Below, piece after piece: positions 43,210 to 53,074 of a stretch of DNA of 64,000 nt. The notes under the pieces are model-generated. The model saw only the letters and a program-made list of their open reading frames with translations, was not told where the DNA came from and did no database searches. The stretch is from Bog-473 sp963755375. GTDB lineage: Bacteria; Actinomycetota; Acidimicrobiia; Acidimicrobiales; RAAP-2. The position numbers were made by a program, and so were the translations under genes. The DNA lies in NCBI GenBank assembly GCA_963755375.1, contig CAVWKG010000003.1, forward strand, positions 310,001 through 374,000, read 5' to 3'. The first letter of the stretch is position 1. Each line of letters opens with the position of its first letter.

Positions 43210-43246
43210 CCGAAGTGAGGATCGGGTCCTCCGATCCTCACTTCGG
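43210..43246. terminator. Perfect 16-bp stem, bidirectional terminator
   Basis: CCGAAGTGAGGATCGG, a five-base loop GTCCT, then its exact complement. It lies between the ends of the convergent GT2 and Zn-ribbon genes. It lacks a T-run, so it is a terminator by position and stem strength. Confidence 0.75.
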
Positions 43247-43254
43247 TACGGAGT

Positions 43255-43497
43255 TCATGCCACGTCTCTCCGATGGAGCAGCCTGACCCTCCGAGCCGAG
43301 TGCAAACTGACATCAGCAGGCCGCTGACCGAGAAGGAGGTCGAGACAGTCGTTGCACAAACGCCCGAATGCCCGTCCCGTCCCCATGCGGCTACGGTCAG
43401 CCCGCGTGACCTTCGACACTGGTGCTGTCCAGCCACAACGGTGGCAAACGCCTCGGCGTTGTTTGCGACTTCGCCCGCCGCCTTCATGTGGACTCAT
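43255..43497 (-). CDS. Small zinc-ribbon protein
   Basis: The 80-residue protein from ATG 43497 has CHRCGWTAPVSKVTRAD and, about 30 residues on, GRAFGRLCNDCLDLL: two CxxC knuckles of a zinc ribbon, with basic flanks. I recognise the pattern from short uncharacterised actinobacterial proteins. Possible nucleic-acid or protein binding; function unknown. The longer open frame to 43671 looks non-coding. Confidence 0.65.
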   Translation of the reverse strand: MSPHEGGGRSRKQRRGVCHRCGWTAPVSKVTRADRSRMGTGRAFGRLCNDCLDLLLGQRPADVSLHSARRVRLLHRRDVA

Positions 43498-43657
43498 GAA
43501 ATGGGCCCCCCTCTCAAAATCAACGGCACCAACGCCGCCGGTTCCCGGTGCTCCTGTTCTGCTCTTGACCTTCCTCCCACCATACTTGGGGTGAGCTCTT
43601 CTCACGCGCACCCAACTGAGCGGTAGTGCAGGTGTCCACTGTGCAGGGAGAACACCG

Positions 43658-44131
43658 ATGTTCGTGACCAACCATGTGCTCTCCGGCGTCGTGATCGGTC
43701 GACTCCTCGAACGGCATCCGGTCGCGGCATTCGTCGTCGGCGTCGGGTCGCACCTTGCCGTGGATATGGTGCCTCACTGGGGTTGCGATCAGTGCGCCCC
43801 TGACGGCAAGCAGCTCTTCCTCAGGTACGCGAAGCGCGATGGCATCTTTGGCCTCTTGACGATGGTGTGTGCAGCGGGGGCAGTGGATCGGCGTGCTCGC
43901 ACAGCGACCTTGGCAGCCATGGTCGGGGCGGCGCTGCTCGACGCCGACAAGCCGGCGATGTACTACTTCCGGCGCAATCCGTTCCCAACCGCGGTCAGGC
44001 GAATCCATGCGCGAGCCCAGAACGAGTCACCGCACGGCATGCCGAATGAGATCGTATTCGGAGTGTCCTGTGCAATCACAGACGCGGTCATTGCGGTGAA
44101 TGGCCGGCGTCGCTACTCGCTCGAGTCGTAG
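43658..44131 (+). CDS. Small membrane protein, YdjM-like metal-site family
   Basis: The 157-residue protein starts MFVTNHVLSGVVIGRLLE and continues GVGSHLAVDMVPHWG. The spaced His and Asp residues (NH, SHLAVDMVPHW) match the membrane-bound metal-dependent hydrolase (YdjM/DUF457-like) signature. Membrane helices lie near residues 5-35, 65-85 and 130-145. The reaction is unknown. It converges on the epimerase gene 68 bp away. Confidence 0.7.
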   Translation: MFVTNHVLSGVVIGRLLERHPVAAFVVGVGSHLAVDMVPHWGCDQCAPDGKQLFLRYAKRDGIFGLLTMVCAAGAVDRRARTATLAAMVGAALLDADKPAMYYFRRNPFPTAVRRIHARAQNESPHGMPNEIVFGVSCAITDAVIAVNGRRRYSLES

Positions 44132-44199
44132 GCGACGCGTGTACCGGGAAAAACGTGGGCACTCGTGGGCCTTGGCACCCAGAGGTGTCGTGGCTGGGC

Positions 44200-45198
44200 C
44201 TAGCGGTTGTCGAGCTTGCCGATCTCGCGGAACCAGCCGAGCGTCGTCGCCAGTCCCTCGTCGAGGCTGATGGGGCTGTAGCCCAGCCGCTTGTATGTCT
44301 TGGAATCCTCGAGGTTCCGCCGATCCGGCCGCGCCTGCGCCGCCTTCTCTGCGATCGCCACCAGGGTTGGTCCGAACACCTCGGCCAGCTCCGGATCGTC
44401 GGAAGGCTCGACGTCGACGACCTCGTGGTCGAGCCCGGCCAGCCGGCACACGCGGTTGCAGGCGTTGGCGATGCTGACGACGTCCTCGGGCCGGCCGTCG
44501 AGCATGTAACGCTCGCCGGCCACGCCCTTGTCGAGCGCAAGGATGCACCCCCGCGCGATGTCCGCACCGTAGACCCAGCTCACCGGGAACTTCAGGTAGC
44601 GCTCAATGCGCCCCCGCGCTGCGGACAGCAGCACCCGGTTGAAGCTCGTCATGCCGAGCGCGTTGCTCACCACGGGTGAGGGGCCGAAGATGGCACCGGG
44701 GTGTGTGCTGACGACATCCCTGCCCTTCTCGACACGTGACATGGCGTCGAGGAAGGCCGCCATCTTGGTGACGGTATAGGGATCCGAACTTGGGTCCTTG
44801 CTTACCGGCGCGTCCTCCCGTTCGAGCCCTCCAGCGGTGTCGAAGAAGGTGCCGGTGCTGACCGCCACCACGCGGCGCAGGTCGACGGCCTCGGCTGCAT
44901 CGAGCACGTTCTTGGTGCCGCCGATGTTCACCGCCTCGAAATCGGCGAGGTTCTGGCTGGCCCCGCCCAGGAGCGCGGCGCAGTGGATGGCCGAGTCCGC
45001 CCCCCCGGCCGCCCGCACCACGGCGTCGGAATCGGTGACGTCCCCGGTGACGACCTCGACACCGAGCGCCAGGAGCGAAGCGGTGTCCGCGGTCTCCCGG
45101 GCGAGCGCGCGCACATGGTCGCCCCGCTCCGTCAACAGCTTGCAGATGTTGGCGCCGGCCAATCCGGTGGCGCCGGTCACCAGGACCGTCTGGCTCAT
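44200..45198 (-). CDS. NAD-dependent epimerase/dehydratase (extended SDR)
   Basis: The 332-residue protein has VLVTGATGLAGANICKLL (GxxGxxG NAD site), the catalytic YTVTK (YxxxK) at residues about 142-146 and THPGAIFGP. Extended SDR length. Related enzymes act on nucleotide sugars, steroids or flavonoids, so the substrate is open. The ATG overlaps the AhpD-like stop (ATGA), so the two are an operon. Confidence 0.9.
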   Translation of the reverse strand: MSQTVLVTGATGLAGANICKLLTERGDHVRALARETADTASLLALGVEVVTGDVTDSDAVVRAAGGADSAIHCAALLGGASQNLADFEAVNIGGTKNVLDAAEAVDLRRVVAVSTGTFFDTAGGLEREDAPVSKDPSSDPYTVTKMAAFLDAMSRVEKGRDVVSTHPGAIFGPSPVVSNALGMTSFNRVLLSAARGRIERYLKFPVSWVYGADIARGCILALDKGVAGERYMLDGRPEDVVSIANACNRVCRLAGLDHEVVDVEPSDDPELAEVFGPTLVAIAEKAAQARPDRRNLEDSKTYKRLGYSPISLDEGLATTLGWFREIGKLDNR

Positions 45199-45788
45199 GC
45201 CGAGGCCTGCACCGACGCTTCGGGGTCGGGCATCGCACTGTCGACCTGATCGGCGCTGTAAGGGATCACGGGCTCGCCCGTGCCATACAGGTCGAGCGTG
45301 TGCAGGAAGCGGTGCAATCCCATGGAGTTGGCACAGGCGAATCCGAGCTCCACGATTTGCGCCGATGTGAAGACCTCGCCCAGCTTTCGGTAGGTCTCGT
45401 CGTCAATGGCGTGGTGGTCGGCCGAGAGGAGATCGAGGAACTCCACGGCCAGCCGCTCCTGGTCCGTCAGGTCGCCGTGACCAGGGGCGATCAGACAGGC
45501 GACGTCCGCATCCGAGATGGAGTCGTGCTTCCGCGACTGCATGCAGGGCTGGCATTCACCGAGCTGGGCGCTACGTATCCGCAGCAGCTCCAGGATGCGC
45601 CCGCCGAGCAACGAGTTCTTCCCGTAGGCGTGGCGCGCCATGTCGACCATCATGATCTGCGACGTCCTGTAAGCGAAGATCTGGAGCGGGACCGGTGTGG
45701 CGTACGTCCCGGCGGCGACGCCCTCCTCGACGATGCGGCGTGGCTCGGGCGCCAGCTCCTCCAGCGGAATCGGTTCAATCCTTGGCAC
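45195..45788 (-). CDS. Carboxymuconolactone decarboxylase/AhpD-like protein
   Basis: The 197-residue protein starts at GTG 45788 (VPRIEPIPLEEL). The AhpD-type redox motif is ECQPCMQSRKH (CxxC...H) in the second helical repeat, preceded by LLGGRILELLRIRSAQLG. AhpD-like proteins reduce peroxides or support peroxiredoxin; others are decarboxylases. It is transcribed divergently from the SDR gene at 45865 with about 75 bp between. Confidence 0.88.
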   Translation of the reverse strand: MPRIEPIPLEELAPEPRRIVEEGVAAGTYATPVPLQIFAYRTSQIMMVDMARHAYGKNSLLGGRILELLRIRSAQLGECQPCMQSRKHDSISDADVACLIAPGHGDLTDQERLAVEFLDLLSADHHAIDDETYRKLGEVFTSAQIVELGFACANSMGLHRFLHTLDLYGTGEPVIPYSADQVDSAMPDPEASVQASA

Positions 45789-45864
45789 GTAAACCCCCGT
45801 CCATCTCCGGGGTCGTCCCGAAGAGCTCGCACGTATGGTGACGTGCCTACTGTACTGTCGCCCC

Positions 45865-46671
45865 GTGCCCCTCGACCCATCCGCAGTGCTCTTGACCGAC
45901 CGCGTCGCCGTGGTGACCGGAGCCGGCTCCGGAATCGGCCGCGGCATCGCCCGTGGGTTCGCGGCCTTTGGGGCGAAAGTGGCGATCTGGGAGCGCAACC
46001 CCGAGACGTCCGCGGCCGCCGCCGAGGAGGTTGGCGGCCTTTCCCTGCCCACCGACGTCCGGGAGTCCGCCGAGGTCGACCGCGCCCTGCAGCGGACCGT
46101 GGCCGAACTGGGCCCGGTGAGCATCCTGGTCAACAACGCCGGCGGCGTCTTCTCGTCACCGCTCCTCGAGACCTCGGAGAACGGCTGGGACGCCCTGTAC
46201 CGGGCCAATCTCAAGCACGTGATCCTGTGCACGCAGCGCGTGGCCCGGGTCATGGTGGAGCACGGGATCGGCGGGAGCATCATGAGCGTGACGTCAATTG
46301 AGGGTGTCCGGGCCGCACCGGGCTATGCCGCCTATGCCGCGGCCAAGGCCGGTGTGATCAACTACACGAAGACCGCCGCCCTGGAACTGGCTCCGCTCGG
46401 CATCCGGGTCAACGCGTTGGCCCCGGACATCACCATGACCGAGGGGATCGCCGCCATCGCGCCGGAGGGCACCGAAGGACGGTTCGGTCTGACCGTGCCC
46501 ATGGGGAGGGCCGGTCACGTCGACGAGATGGCCGGGGCCGCAATCTTCCTGGCGAGCGAACTCTCCAGCTACGTCACCGGCCAGACCATTCACGTCGACG
46601 GGGGGACCCACGCGGGGAGCGGTTGGTACCACCACGCGGCGACCGGCGACTACGTCCTCGGCCCGTCGTAG
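45865..46671 (+). CDS. Short-chain dehydrogenase/reductase
   Basis: The 268-residue classical SDR has VVTGAGSGIGRGIARG (TGxxxGxG), NNAGG after VSILV, the active-site Ser in MSVTSIEG and YAAAK (YxxxK). The C-terminal IHVDGGTHAGSGWYHH is usual for FabG-like oxidoreductases. The start is GTG 45865; ATG 45835 is ten codons upstream. The substrate is an alcohol or ketone not identifiable from sequence. Confidence 0.92.
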   Translation: MPLDPSAVLLTDRVAVVTGAGSGIGRGIARGFAAFGAKVAIWERNPETSAAAAEEVGGLSLPTDVRESAEVDRALQRTVAELGPVSILVNNAGGVFSSPLLETSENGWDALYRANLKHVILCTQRVARVMVEHGIGGSIMSVTSIEGVRAAPGYAAYAAAKAGVINYTKTAALELAPLGIRVNALAPDITMTEGIAAIAPEGTEGRFGLTVPMGRAGHVDEMAGAAIFLASELSSYVTGQTIHVDGGTHAGSGWYHHAATGDYVLGPS

Positions 46672-46692
46672 CGGAACCCACACACCCTTCGC

Positions 46693-47481
46693 TCAGCCAT
46701 CTCCCGCGAGCCCGACGTGCGCTGACATCCCGCCGTCTACGGCGATCATCTGGCCCGTGATGTAGCGGGACTCGTCGGAGGCCAGGAACACGACGACATC
46801 GGCGATGTCCTCGGGCTGCCCCACGTTCGGCGTCAGGGTGGCCTTGCTGAGGCCGGCCAGCATCTTCTCGTCCAGATGGGCGCGCACGGCGTCGGTGATG
46901 ACGAGACCGGGGAGGATCGTGTTGACCCGGACGCCCTTCTTCCCGTGGCTCGTCGCCACGTACATCGTGAGGGCGTTCACCCCTGCCTTGGAGACCCCGT
47001 AGGCCGTCCGGGTCCGGTCGCCCTTGAGCGACGCACCGGACGACATGTTGATGATCGAACCGCCCCCGCCACGCACCATCTCTGGAACGGCGTGCTTGCA
47101 GGTGAGCATCTGGCTCCGCAGGTTGACCTCCATGGTGCGCTCCCACACGTCCAGTGAGAGGTCCGTCACCGCGGTGTCGCGGGTCAGGAAGTCGGAGTCG
47201 GTCAGCGCGGCGTTGTTGTGCAACACGTCCAGGCGCCCGAAGCGCGCCGTGGCGGCGGCGATCGTGGCGACGACCTGGTCCTCGTCGGACAGGTCGGCTC
47301 GGAACGCCAGAGCCTTACCGCCGGTTCCCGCGATCCCTTCCGTCACCCGCTCGGCGGCCGCCTGGTCGATGTCAACCACGACGACCGAGGCGCCCTCCTG
47401 GGCCAGGGCGCGCGCTGTCGCGCCGCCGATACCTCCGCCGCCCCCGGTGACGATCGCGACCTTGTCGATGAGACGTTCCAT
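46693..47481 (-). CDS. Short-chain dehydrogenase/reductase
   Basis: The 262-residue classical SDR has VAIVTGGGGGIGGATARA, NNAAL, the Ser in INMSSGAS and YGVSK (YxxxK), ending VDGGMSAHVGLAGDG. It converges on the 45865 SDR with 21 bp between stops. The two SDRs share family features only and are not close copies. Substrate unknown. Confidence 0.92.
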   Translation of the reverse strand: MERLIDKVAIVTGGGGGIGGATARALAQEGASVVVVDIDQAAAERVTEGIAGTGGKALAFRADLSDEDQVVATIAAATARFGRLDVLHNNAALTDSDFLTRDTAVTDLSLDVWERTMEVNLRSQMLTCKHAVPEMVRGGGGSIINMSSGASLKGDRTRTAYGVSKAGVNALTMYVATSHGKKGVRVNTILPGLVITDAVRAHLDEKMLAGLSKATLTPNVGQPEDIADVVVFLASDESRYITGQMIAVDGGMSAHVGLAGDG

Positions 47482-47523
47482 GCGGTCCTTATCCTCCGTT
47501 GTGGTGTCGATGCCGGCATGACG

Positions 47524-49114
47524 CTAGAGGCGCTGGAGAATCAAGCCCTCGGAGGCCGCCAGGTGGAGGGCGCCCTCCACGACCTCCAGATCGCGGGCGC
47601 GATCCGTGCAGAGCTCAATCGTGCCGGACAGGCCGGGGAGTGTGAGCTCCTCATCGGACATGTTGAGGACCACCGCGTGGCGGTCTCCCCGCGACCACGC
47701 CCACGCCGTGGAGGGTGTCGCCAAGGTGGTGGCGTCCCCCGCAGCGAAGGCCGGATGGCGACGACGGAAGGCGATGAGGTCGCGGCAGAGCGTGAGGACC
47801 GACCCGGGGTTGCCATGTTGCGCCCTCACGTTGGCGGCCGCCAGATCGCCCAGCGGCAGCCAGGGCCGATCGGCCTGAGTGAAGCCGCCGCCCGGGCGAT
47901 CGCTCCACTGCATGGGGGTGCGCCCGGCGTCACGCCCCTCGTAATACGGGTAGAACCGCACCCCGAGCGGGTCGCGCAGGTCCTCCTGGTCCACGGCGAC
48001 GTTCGTCATCCCGATTTCGTCGCCCTGGTAGAGGACAGGCGTGCCACGCAGGCAGAGCAGCATGAGGAGGGCCTGGCGGACCTTGGCCGGGTCGTTCTCG
48101 GCCCAGCGGGTAGGGAAGCGGAACATGTCGTGGTTGGAGCCGGTCCACGCCGGCCACGCGCCGGGTGGCAGCGCCGCCTCGGTCTCCTCGACGATGGCGC
48201 GCAGGTCCGGGGCCCGGAACGGCGCGCTCGATGAAGTTGAAGTTGAAGGCGAGCCCCAGCTCGTCGGTCCCGTCACCGTAGAACTCGGCCAGCTTGTCCA
48301 CCGGTACCGGGGTCTCGCCGATCAGGAGCCGGGGCTCGTCGTAGCTCTCGGCCTGGCGGCGCCACCGCCTGATCACCTCGTGCGCCTCGGGCCGGTTGGC
48401 GTTGTACACGCTCCGCTGGCCGAACATCTGGGTCTCGAAGTCGTCGTCCTCGGTCGCCGGCGGATTGTCCCGGAGCTCGGCGTCCTTGATGATGATGTTG
48501 CAGACGTCGATGCGGAAGCCGGCCACGCCCCGATCGGACCAGAAGCGGAAGATCTCGTCGAACGTGGCGCGCACCTCCTCGTTCCACCAGTTGAGATCGG
48601 GCTGTTCCTGCAGGTGGTTGTGGAAGTAGTACTGCCCCGTCACCTCGTCGAGGGTCCAGCCCGGGCCGCCGAAGCTGCTGACCCAGTTGTTCGGGGGCTG
48701 CCCACCTTCCCTACCCTCGGCCCAGACGTACCAGTCCCGGTGGGCTGCAGTGCGCGACGAGCGCGAGTCGACGAACCACGGGTGCTCCTCGCTCGTGTGG
48801 TTGGGGACGATGTCCATGAGGACGCGGATGCCACGTCGGCGGGCCTCGGCCACGAGCCGGTCGAAGTCCTCCAGGGTGCCGAACTCGGGCGCGATGGCGC
48901 AGAAGTCGGATACGTCGTAGCCCCAGTCGGCATTGGGTGAGACAGTGACGGGCGAGAGCCAGACGCCGTCCACGCCGAGCCACTCGAGGTGGTCCAGATG
49001 CTCGATGATCCCAGGGATGTCGCCGATGCCGTCGGCGTCGCTGTCGGCGAAGGAACGCGGATAGATCTGGTAGAGGACGCCCGCCTTCCACCACGGCTCG
49101 TCCGCCGGTGTCAC
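47524..49114 (-). CDS. GH13 alpha-glucosidase-type enzyme, frameshifted
   Basis: The first part (49114 to about 48225) contains WWKAGVLYQIYPRSFADSD, the nucleophile region GFRIDVCN and the acid/base region LLIGET. It then shifts frame near AFNFNFIE, and the second part (to 47524) continues FRAPDLRAIVEETEAALP, the transition-state Asp in GSNHDMFRFP and QGDEIGM. A single-base indel near 48225-48232 joins them into a protein of about 530 residues, the usual length for oligo-1,6- or alpha-glucosidases. GTG 49114 overlaps the phytanoyl-dioxygenase-like stop. Probably a sequencing indel. Confidence 0.85.
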
Positions 49115-50025
49115 GCCTCAGAGCCCGCACTGCCGGCGGCGGCATCGCGCCAGGGTGAGAGATCGAGCATCGGGTAGCGGGCGGCCACCCCGGCCAGCGT
49201 CTGCGCGGTCCAGTAGGGATGGCCCGGCGGCGGGAACCCCAATACCGTCAGTTGACGCACAGTGGCGTGTTGCACGAACCGGTACCACGACATGTCCTCG
49301 CCTGCGTTGGGCAACCCGTGCGAGCCCAACCAGTCGGTGGCGGCCGGCTTGTAGGAGACATGCACCATGAACCGCGCCGAGCGGGGCGCCGTCATGCGCA
49401 CGCCACGGTGGTAGACGTCGGGGCGATAGGCCAGGATGGATCCGGCCGGACCCGAGGCGGGGACCTCCGCAGCGTAGAGGTCCGCGTAGTCCGTCTGGCT
49501 CAGATAGGTCCGCTCCACCACGATGTCGGGGGTCAACCGGCGCGACACCATCCTGGTCGCCGCGGTCTCGGGCGTCACATCGCTCAGGTAGACGAACATC
49601 TCCAGCTGCTGGTAGCCCGGCTCGTGACGTGGCACGACGAGGGTGTGGTTCCCAAAGTCGACGTGCAGGAGCTGCTCGTCGTTGAGTGCCGCCCCGGAGT
49701 ACTTGGCGCTCAGCATGGCCTGATAGAGCCGGAGGTCGGTGATGCCGAGCAACTGCTCGGCCAGGTCGATGATCCGATCGTGCACGACGATGTCGTTGAG
49801 CGCGGCATCCTCGAAGGGAAAGCGCGGCATCACGCGGTGCGAATCGACCCGGAACGGCTCGTTTCGTTCCGGGTCGACATTGTCCGCGAACGCCTCCGCC
49901 GTCGGGACCAGGCCGGGCAGCACCGCCTGGGCGGCGGCGATGGTGTCGGGGGGCAGCAGTCCGTCCGCCAGGCACCAGCCGTCCTCTTCCCATTGCGCCT
50001 GTTCCGCGCTGCTGAGCCCGCTCAT
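49111..50025 (-). CDS. Phytanoyl-CoA dioxygenase family protein
   Basis: The 304-residue protein has the Fe(II)/2-oxoglutarate jelly-roll: LLHVDFGNHTLVVPRH holds the H-x-D pair at residues about 127-129, and VYHRGVRMTAPRSARFM the distal His and the Arg that binds 2-oxoglutarate. N-terminal EEDGWCLADGLLPPD is typical of PhyH. It hydroxylates an unknown small molecule. The stop overlaps the GH13 start, so the two are cotranscribed, which may suggest a sugar-linked substrate. Confidence 0.88.
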   Translation of the reverse strand: MSGLSSAEQAQWEEDGWCLADGLLPPDTIAAAQAVLPGLVPTAEAFADNVDPERNEPFRVDSHRVMPRFPFEDAALNDIVVHDRIIDLAEQLLGITDLRLYQAMLSAKYSGAALNDEQLLHVDFGNHTLVVPRHEPGYQQLEMFVYLSDVTPETAATRMVSRRLTPDIVVERTYLSQTDYADLYAAEVPASGPAGSILAYRPDVYHRGVRMTAPRSARFMVHVSYKPAATDWLGSHGLPNAGEDMSWYRFVQHATVRQLTVLGFPPPGHPYWTAQTLAGVAARYPMLDLSPWRDAAAGSAGSEA

Positions 50026-50217
50026 CGCGTGACGTCGGCCTGCGCCGGCGAGTCGTCCCCAGATCCCTGCATCACGGTGCGCACACACCCTCCCTCGGGA
50101 TCCCCGTTGAGTCGGAAGCTTGCCATATGGGTGCTGAAGCGTCGCCTGGCCGCGTGACCACGACGCACCCGACCTCCCGGGGTGCGAGCACGGGGCCCGG
50201 TGGTCTCGCCGCCAGCG

Positions 50218-50554
50218 CGCGCTCTCGTCGTATCGGTCCGCCAGCGCCGCCAGTTCGTCATTCTGAGGTCGCTCGGCTTCACCCAACGTCAGCTCGCCTC
50301 CTCCCTGGCACGGCAGTCCTCGGTCGCCGCCGTCCGCGGCGTGATCGCGGGCGTCCCGATCGCCATCGAGCTGGGCCGCTGGTCGTGGAGACTGTTCGCC
50401 CAGGACATCTCGGCCGTCCCCGACCCCGCCGTCCCCGTCCTCTCCTTCGGGTTGGTCGCCTTCGGGGCGCTCCTCTTCGCCAACCTGGCTGCCCTCCTGC
50501 CGGGCCGCGGTCGCCGGCCGGACGCGTACGCCGGTGCTCCTGCGGGCTGAGTGA
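50218..50554 (+). pseudogene. C-terminal remnant of an FtsX-like ABC permease
   Basis: The frame reads RQRRQFVILRSLGFTQRQLA, then two membrane helices (VAAVRGVIAGVPIAIEL and LSFGLVAFGALLFANLAALL), the last part of a FtsX-domain permease. A shift near 50505 is needed to reach the natural ending AGRTRTPVLLRAE with TGA at 50552-50554. The N-terminal several hundred residues and any ATPase partner are missing, so this is a decayed fragment. Confidence 0.65.
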
Positions 50555-50699
50555 CGTGGTGGTCAGGCACGCTCCGATCGTGCGACCGGCCAGGTGGCAT
50601 GGCGTTTTGGTGTCACGCTCAGTGCCCGGATGGGCATATGGGCAGGCGGGCGCCCCTCAAGGCGGGACTGCATTCTTCCGAAATTTCCCTGTGGAGATC

Positions 50700-50960
50700 A
50701 TGGCCATGGGCATGCCCGACGACGCTCGCACCGCCATGCCGCGCCCGAGGCTCCGGACCTCGAGGCACCTCCGACGAACCAAGCTCATCACGGCCTTCGT
50801 GATCACCGCGCTGGTGGGCGTCGGGTCGTACGTCGCGACCTATGAAGCCCTGATCATGGTCTCCACCCCGTCACCCACGACAGGTTCGATCGCGCCAGCG
50901 CCCTCGGGCACTACCGGGCCGGTTCCTCCCCCGGCAACACCGGCCCAAGCGCACCCCTGA
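50700..50960 (+). CDS. Small single-pass membrane protein
   Basis: The 86-residue protein starts MAMGMPDDART. It has a basic stretch RRTKLI before one membrane helix (TAFVITALVGVGSYVATYEAL) and a Pro/Thr/Ser-rich exported tail (STPSPTTGSIAPAPSGTTGP). GGAG lies just upstream. It converges on the histidine kinase gene. Function unknown; it may be an exported sensor-associated peptide. Confidence 0.55.
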   Translation: MAMGMPDDARTAMPRPRLRTSRHLRRTKLITAFVITALVGVGSYVATYEALIMVSTPSPTTGSIAPAPSGTTGPVPPPATPAQAHP

Positions 50961-50974
50961 ACACGCCGACGCCC

Positions 50975-52393
50975 TCAGGCCCTTGCAGGGAGGGGCGGCG
51001 CGGCCTGCCACTGTCGCAATGTGACGACGAAACGGGACCCGCCGTCCTCGTTGACCGGTGACTCGGCGCGCACCGTACCCCCCATGGCCGCGGCCAGCTC
51101 GGCCACGATCGCCAGTCCGAGGCCCGATCCCATCTGCCGGTTCGGCCCCCGGTCGGCCCGGTAGAACCGCTCGAACACCCGCTCCAGATCCCCGTGGGCG
51201 ATGCCGGGCCCGTCGTCGTCGACCGTGATGACACAGGCTCCGGATGCATGGTCCTCGGCCACCGCCACCGTCACGGTGGTGCGGGCGAACGTCATGGCGT
51301 TCTCGAGGAGATTGGCCAGCAGCTGCGCGAGCCGATCAGGATCGGCCACCACCGGGAGCGAAGGGGCCGGCGCGGGCACCCCGTCGTGGCCGGGCACCCG
51401 TAGCATGATGGCGAGACCGCCCTTCGCCGCGGCAGGCCGGAAGCCCTCGGCGGTCGTGGTCACCACCTCGGCGGCGTCGGTCGGGCGCAGCGCGATCGAC
51501 ATCTGCCGCGCCTCGAGCTTGGTGAGATCGAGCAGGTCCCCGACGAGGCGTTCCAACCGCCGCGACTCGGCAATGATCACGGCCGCCGCCTGCCTGCTGT
51601 CCGCGATCGCCCCGTCCTGAATCGCCTCGGCGAAGCCACGGATGGAGGTGAGCGGGGTACGCAGGTCGTGCGAGACGGCCAGCAGGAGCTGACGCTCCCG
51701 GGCACGGCCGTCCTCGAGCTTCTGGGCCATGCCGTTGATGGAGCCGGCCAGCGAGGCGAACTCGGGGTAGTCGCCGCGGCGGACGGGGACGCGACTGGCT
51801 AGATCGCCCGACGCGATGCGGCCCGTCGCCTCCATGGCCTCGACGAGAGGCCGGGCCATCCGACGCGACATCTGCCAGGCCACCAGGGCCGCCACGAGGA
51901 GCGCCGCTCCCCCGGCCACGATGAAGTAGCCCCAGCTCGGCCCGAGATCTCCGACGTCGCGCGTCAACAAGACGGCGATGATGGCCCCCGGTCGTAGCCG
52001 CAGTCGTTCCCGGTTGTTGGCCGACAGCTCTACCGGCGCCACCGCGTAGACGAGGTTGCCCGTCCGGCCCGACGTCGTCTGCCCGGACTGGAGTGCGGTG
52101 ACATCGATGTCCTGCGTCGTGAGCCCCGCGGGCAGCGGCCCCACGACGTTGCCGAGCGCGTCGATGTGAATGAGGTCGGCGTCCTCGAAGGGGAGCGTGG
52201 CGCGCACGACACGGAGTACGGCGAGCCGCTCTGTCCCGATCTTGGACGAGGTCAGGGCGTTGGCCTCGGAGACCAGCTGCTGCTGGGCCTGGTTGCGCGC
52301 CGCCTTGCGGGTCAGGACGAGGCTGCCGGCACCCGCGATGACCAGCACCACCGCGACCAGGCCGACCATCGCCAGCATCAGACGGCGGCGCAT
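50975..52393 (-). CDS. Sensor histidine kinase
   Basis: The 472-residue protein has a first membrane helix at residues about 7-27, an extracytoplasmic sensor region of about 130 residues, a second helix (FIVAGGAALLVAALVAWQM), a HAMP linker, and HisKA with the phospho-acceptor in AVSHDLRTPLTSI. The HATPase domain shows NLLENAMTF (N box), DDGPGIAH (G1) and GSGLGLAIV (G2). It autophosphorylates on an unknown envelope signal and passes phosphate to the adjacent regulator, whose gene ends three bases upstream. Confidence 0.95.
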   Translation of the reverse strand: MRRRLMLAMVGLVAVVLVIAGAGSLVLTRKAARNQAQQQLVSEANALTSSKIGTERLAVLRVVRATLPFEDADLIHIDALGNVVGPLPAGLTTQDIDVTALQSGQTTSGRTGNLVYAVAPVELSANNRERLRLRPGAIIAVLLTRDVGDLGPSWGYFIVAGGAALLVAALVAWQMSRRMARPLVEAMEATGRIASGDLASRVPVRRGDYPEFASLAGSINGMAQKLEDGRARERQLLLAVSHDLRTPLTSIRGFAEAIQDGAIADSRQAAAVIIAESRRLERLVGDLLDLTKLEARQMSIALRPTDAAEVVTTTAEGFRPAAAKGGLAIMLRVPGHDGVPAPAPSLPVVADPDRLAQLLANLLENAMTFARTTVTVAVAEDHASGACVITVDDDGPGIAHGDLERVFERFYRADRGPNRQMGSGLGLAIVAELAAAMGGTVRAESPVNEDGGSRFVVTLRQWQAAPPLPARA

Positions 52394-52396
52394 CGG

Positions 52397-53074
52397 TCAG
52401 CCGAACCGGTAGCCGACGCCCCACACCGTGACGAGCGGGAGGTCGGTTCCGAGCTTCTTGCGCAACTGGGCCACGTGGACGTCGACCGTACGCTCGTCGC
52501 CGTACCAGTCGGCGCCCCAGACCCCGCCGAGCAGCTGCTGGCGTGACAGAGCGAGGCCGACGTTGTTGGCCAAGAACGCGAGCAGATCGAACTCTCGGGT
52601 GGTCAGCGCGACGACCGCTCCGGCCCGGCGCGCCTCACGACGGCGCACATCAACCTCGACATCCCCCAAGGCGATCACGTCTTGGGGGGACGGCCCCTCC
52701 CTCGTCCGGCGCAGGATGGCCCGGACCCGCGCCACGAGCTCCCGGGGCGAGAACGGCTTGACGAGGTAGTCGTCGGCGCCGAGCTCCAACCCGAGAACGC
52801 GATCCATCTCGTCGTCGCGCGCCGTGAGGAAGAGGACGGGCACCGAGCTCCGGGCGCGGATGTCGCGGCACACGTCGAACCCGTCGCGGGCGCCCGGCAG
52901 GCCGACATCGAGGATCACGATGCACGGGTCTTCCTGGGTGAAGATCTCGAGGCCCCTTTGGCCGTCCCCAGCCAGCAGCACACGGAAGCCCTCCCGACGC
53001 AGATAGAGATCCACCAAGTCGGCGATGTGCGGATCGTCCTCGACAACGACCACAGTCCCGCCCTCCGCGCTCAC
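52397..53074 (-). CDS. OmpR-family response regulator
   Basis: The 225-residue protein starts at GTG 53074. The receiver domain has the acidic pocket VVVVEDDPHIADLV, the phospho-Asp in VILDVGLPG, the Thr in LTAR and the Lys in LVKPFSPRE. The C-terminal winged helix ends RTVDVHVAQLRKKLG and VWGVGYRF. It binds DNA when phosphorylated by the downstream kinase. It lies divergent to the secreted protein at 53230, which may be a target. Confidence 0.95.
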   Translation of the reverse strand: MSAEGGTVVVVEDDPHIADLVDLYLRREGFRVLLAGDGQRGLEIFTQEDPCIVILDVGLPGARDGFDVCRDIRARSSVPVLFLTARDDEMDRVLGLELGADDYLVKPFSPRELVARVRAILRRTREGPSPQDVIALGDVEVDVRRREARRAGAVVALTTREFDLLAFLANNVGLALSRQQLLGGVWGADWYGDERTVDVHVAQLRKKLGTDLPLVTVWGVGYRFG

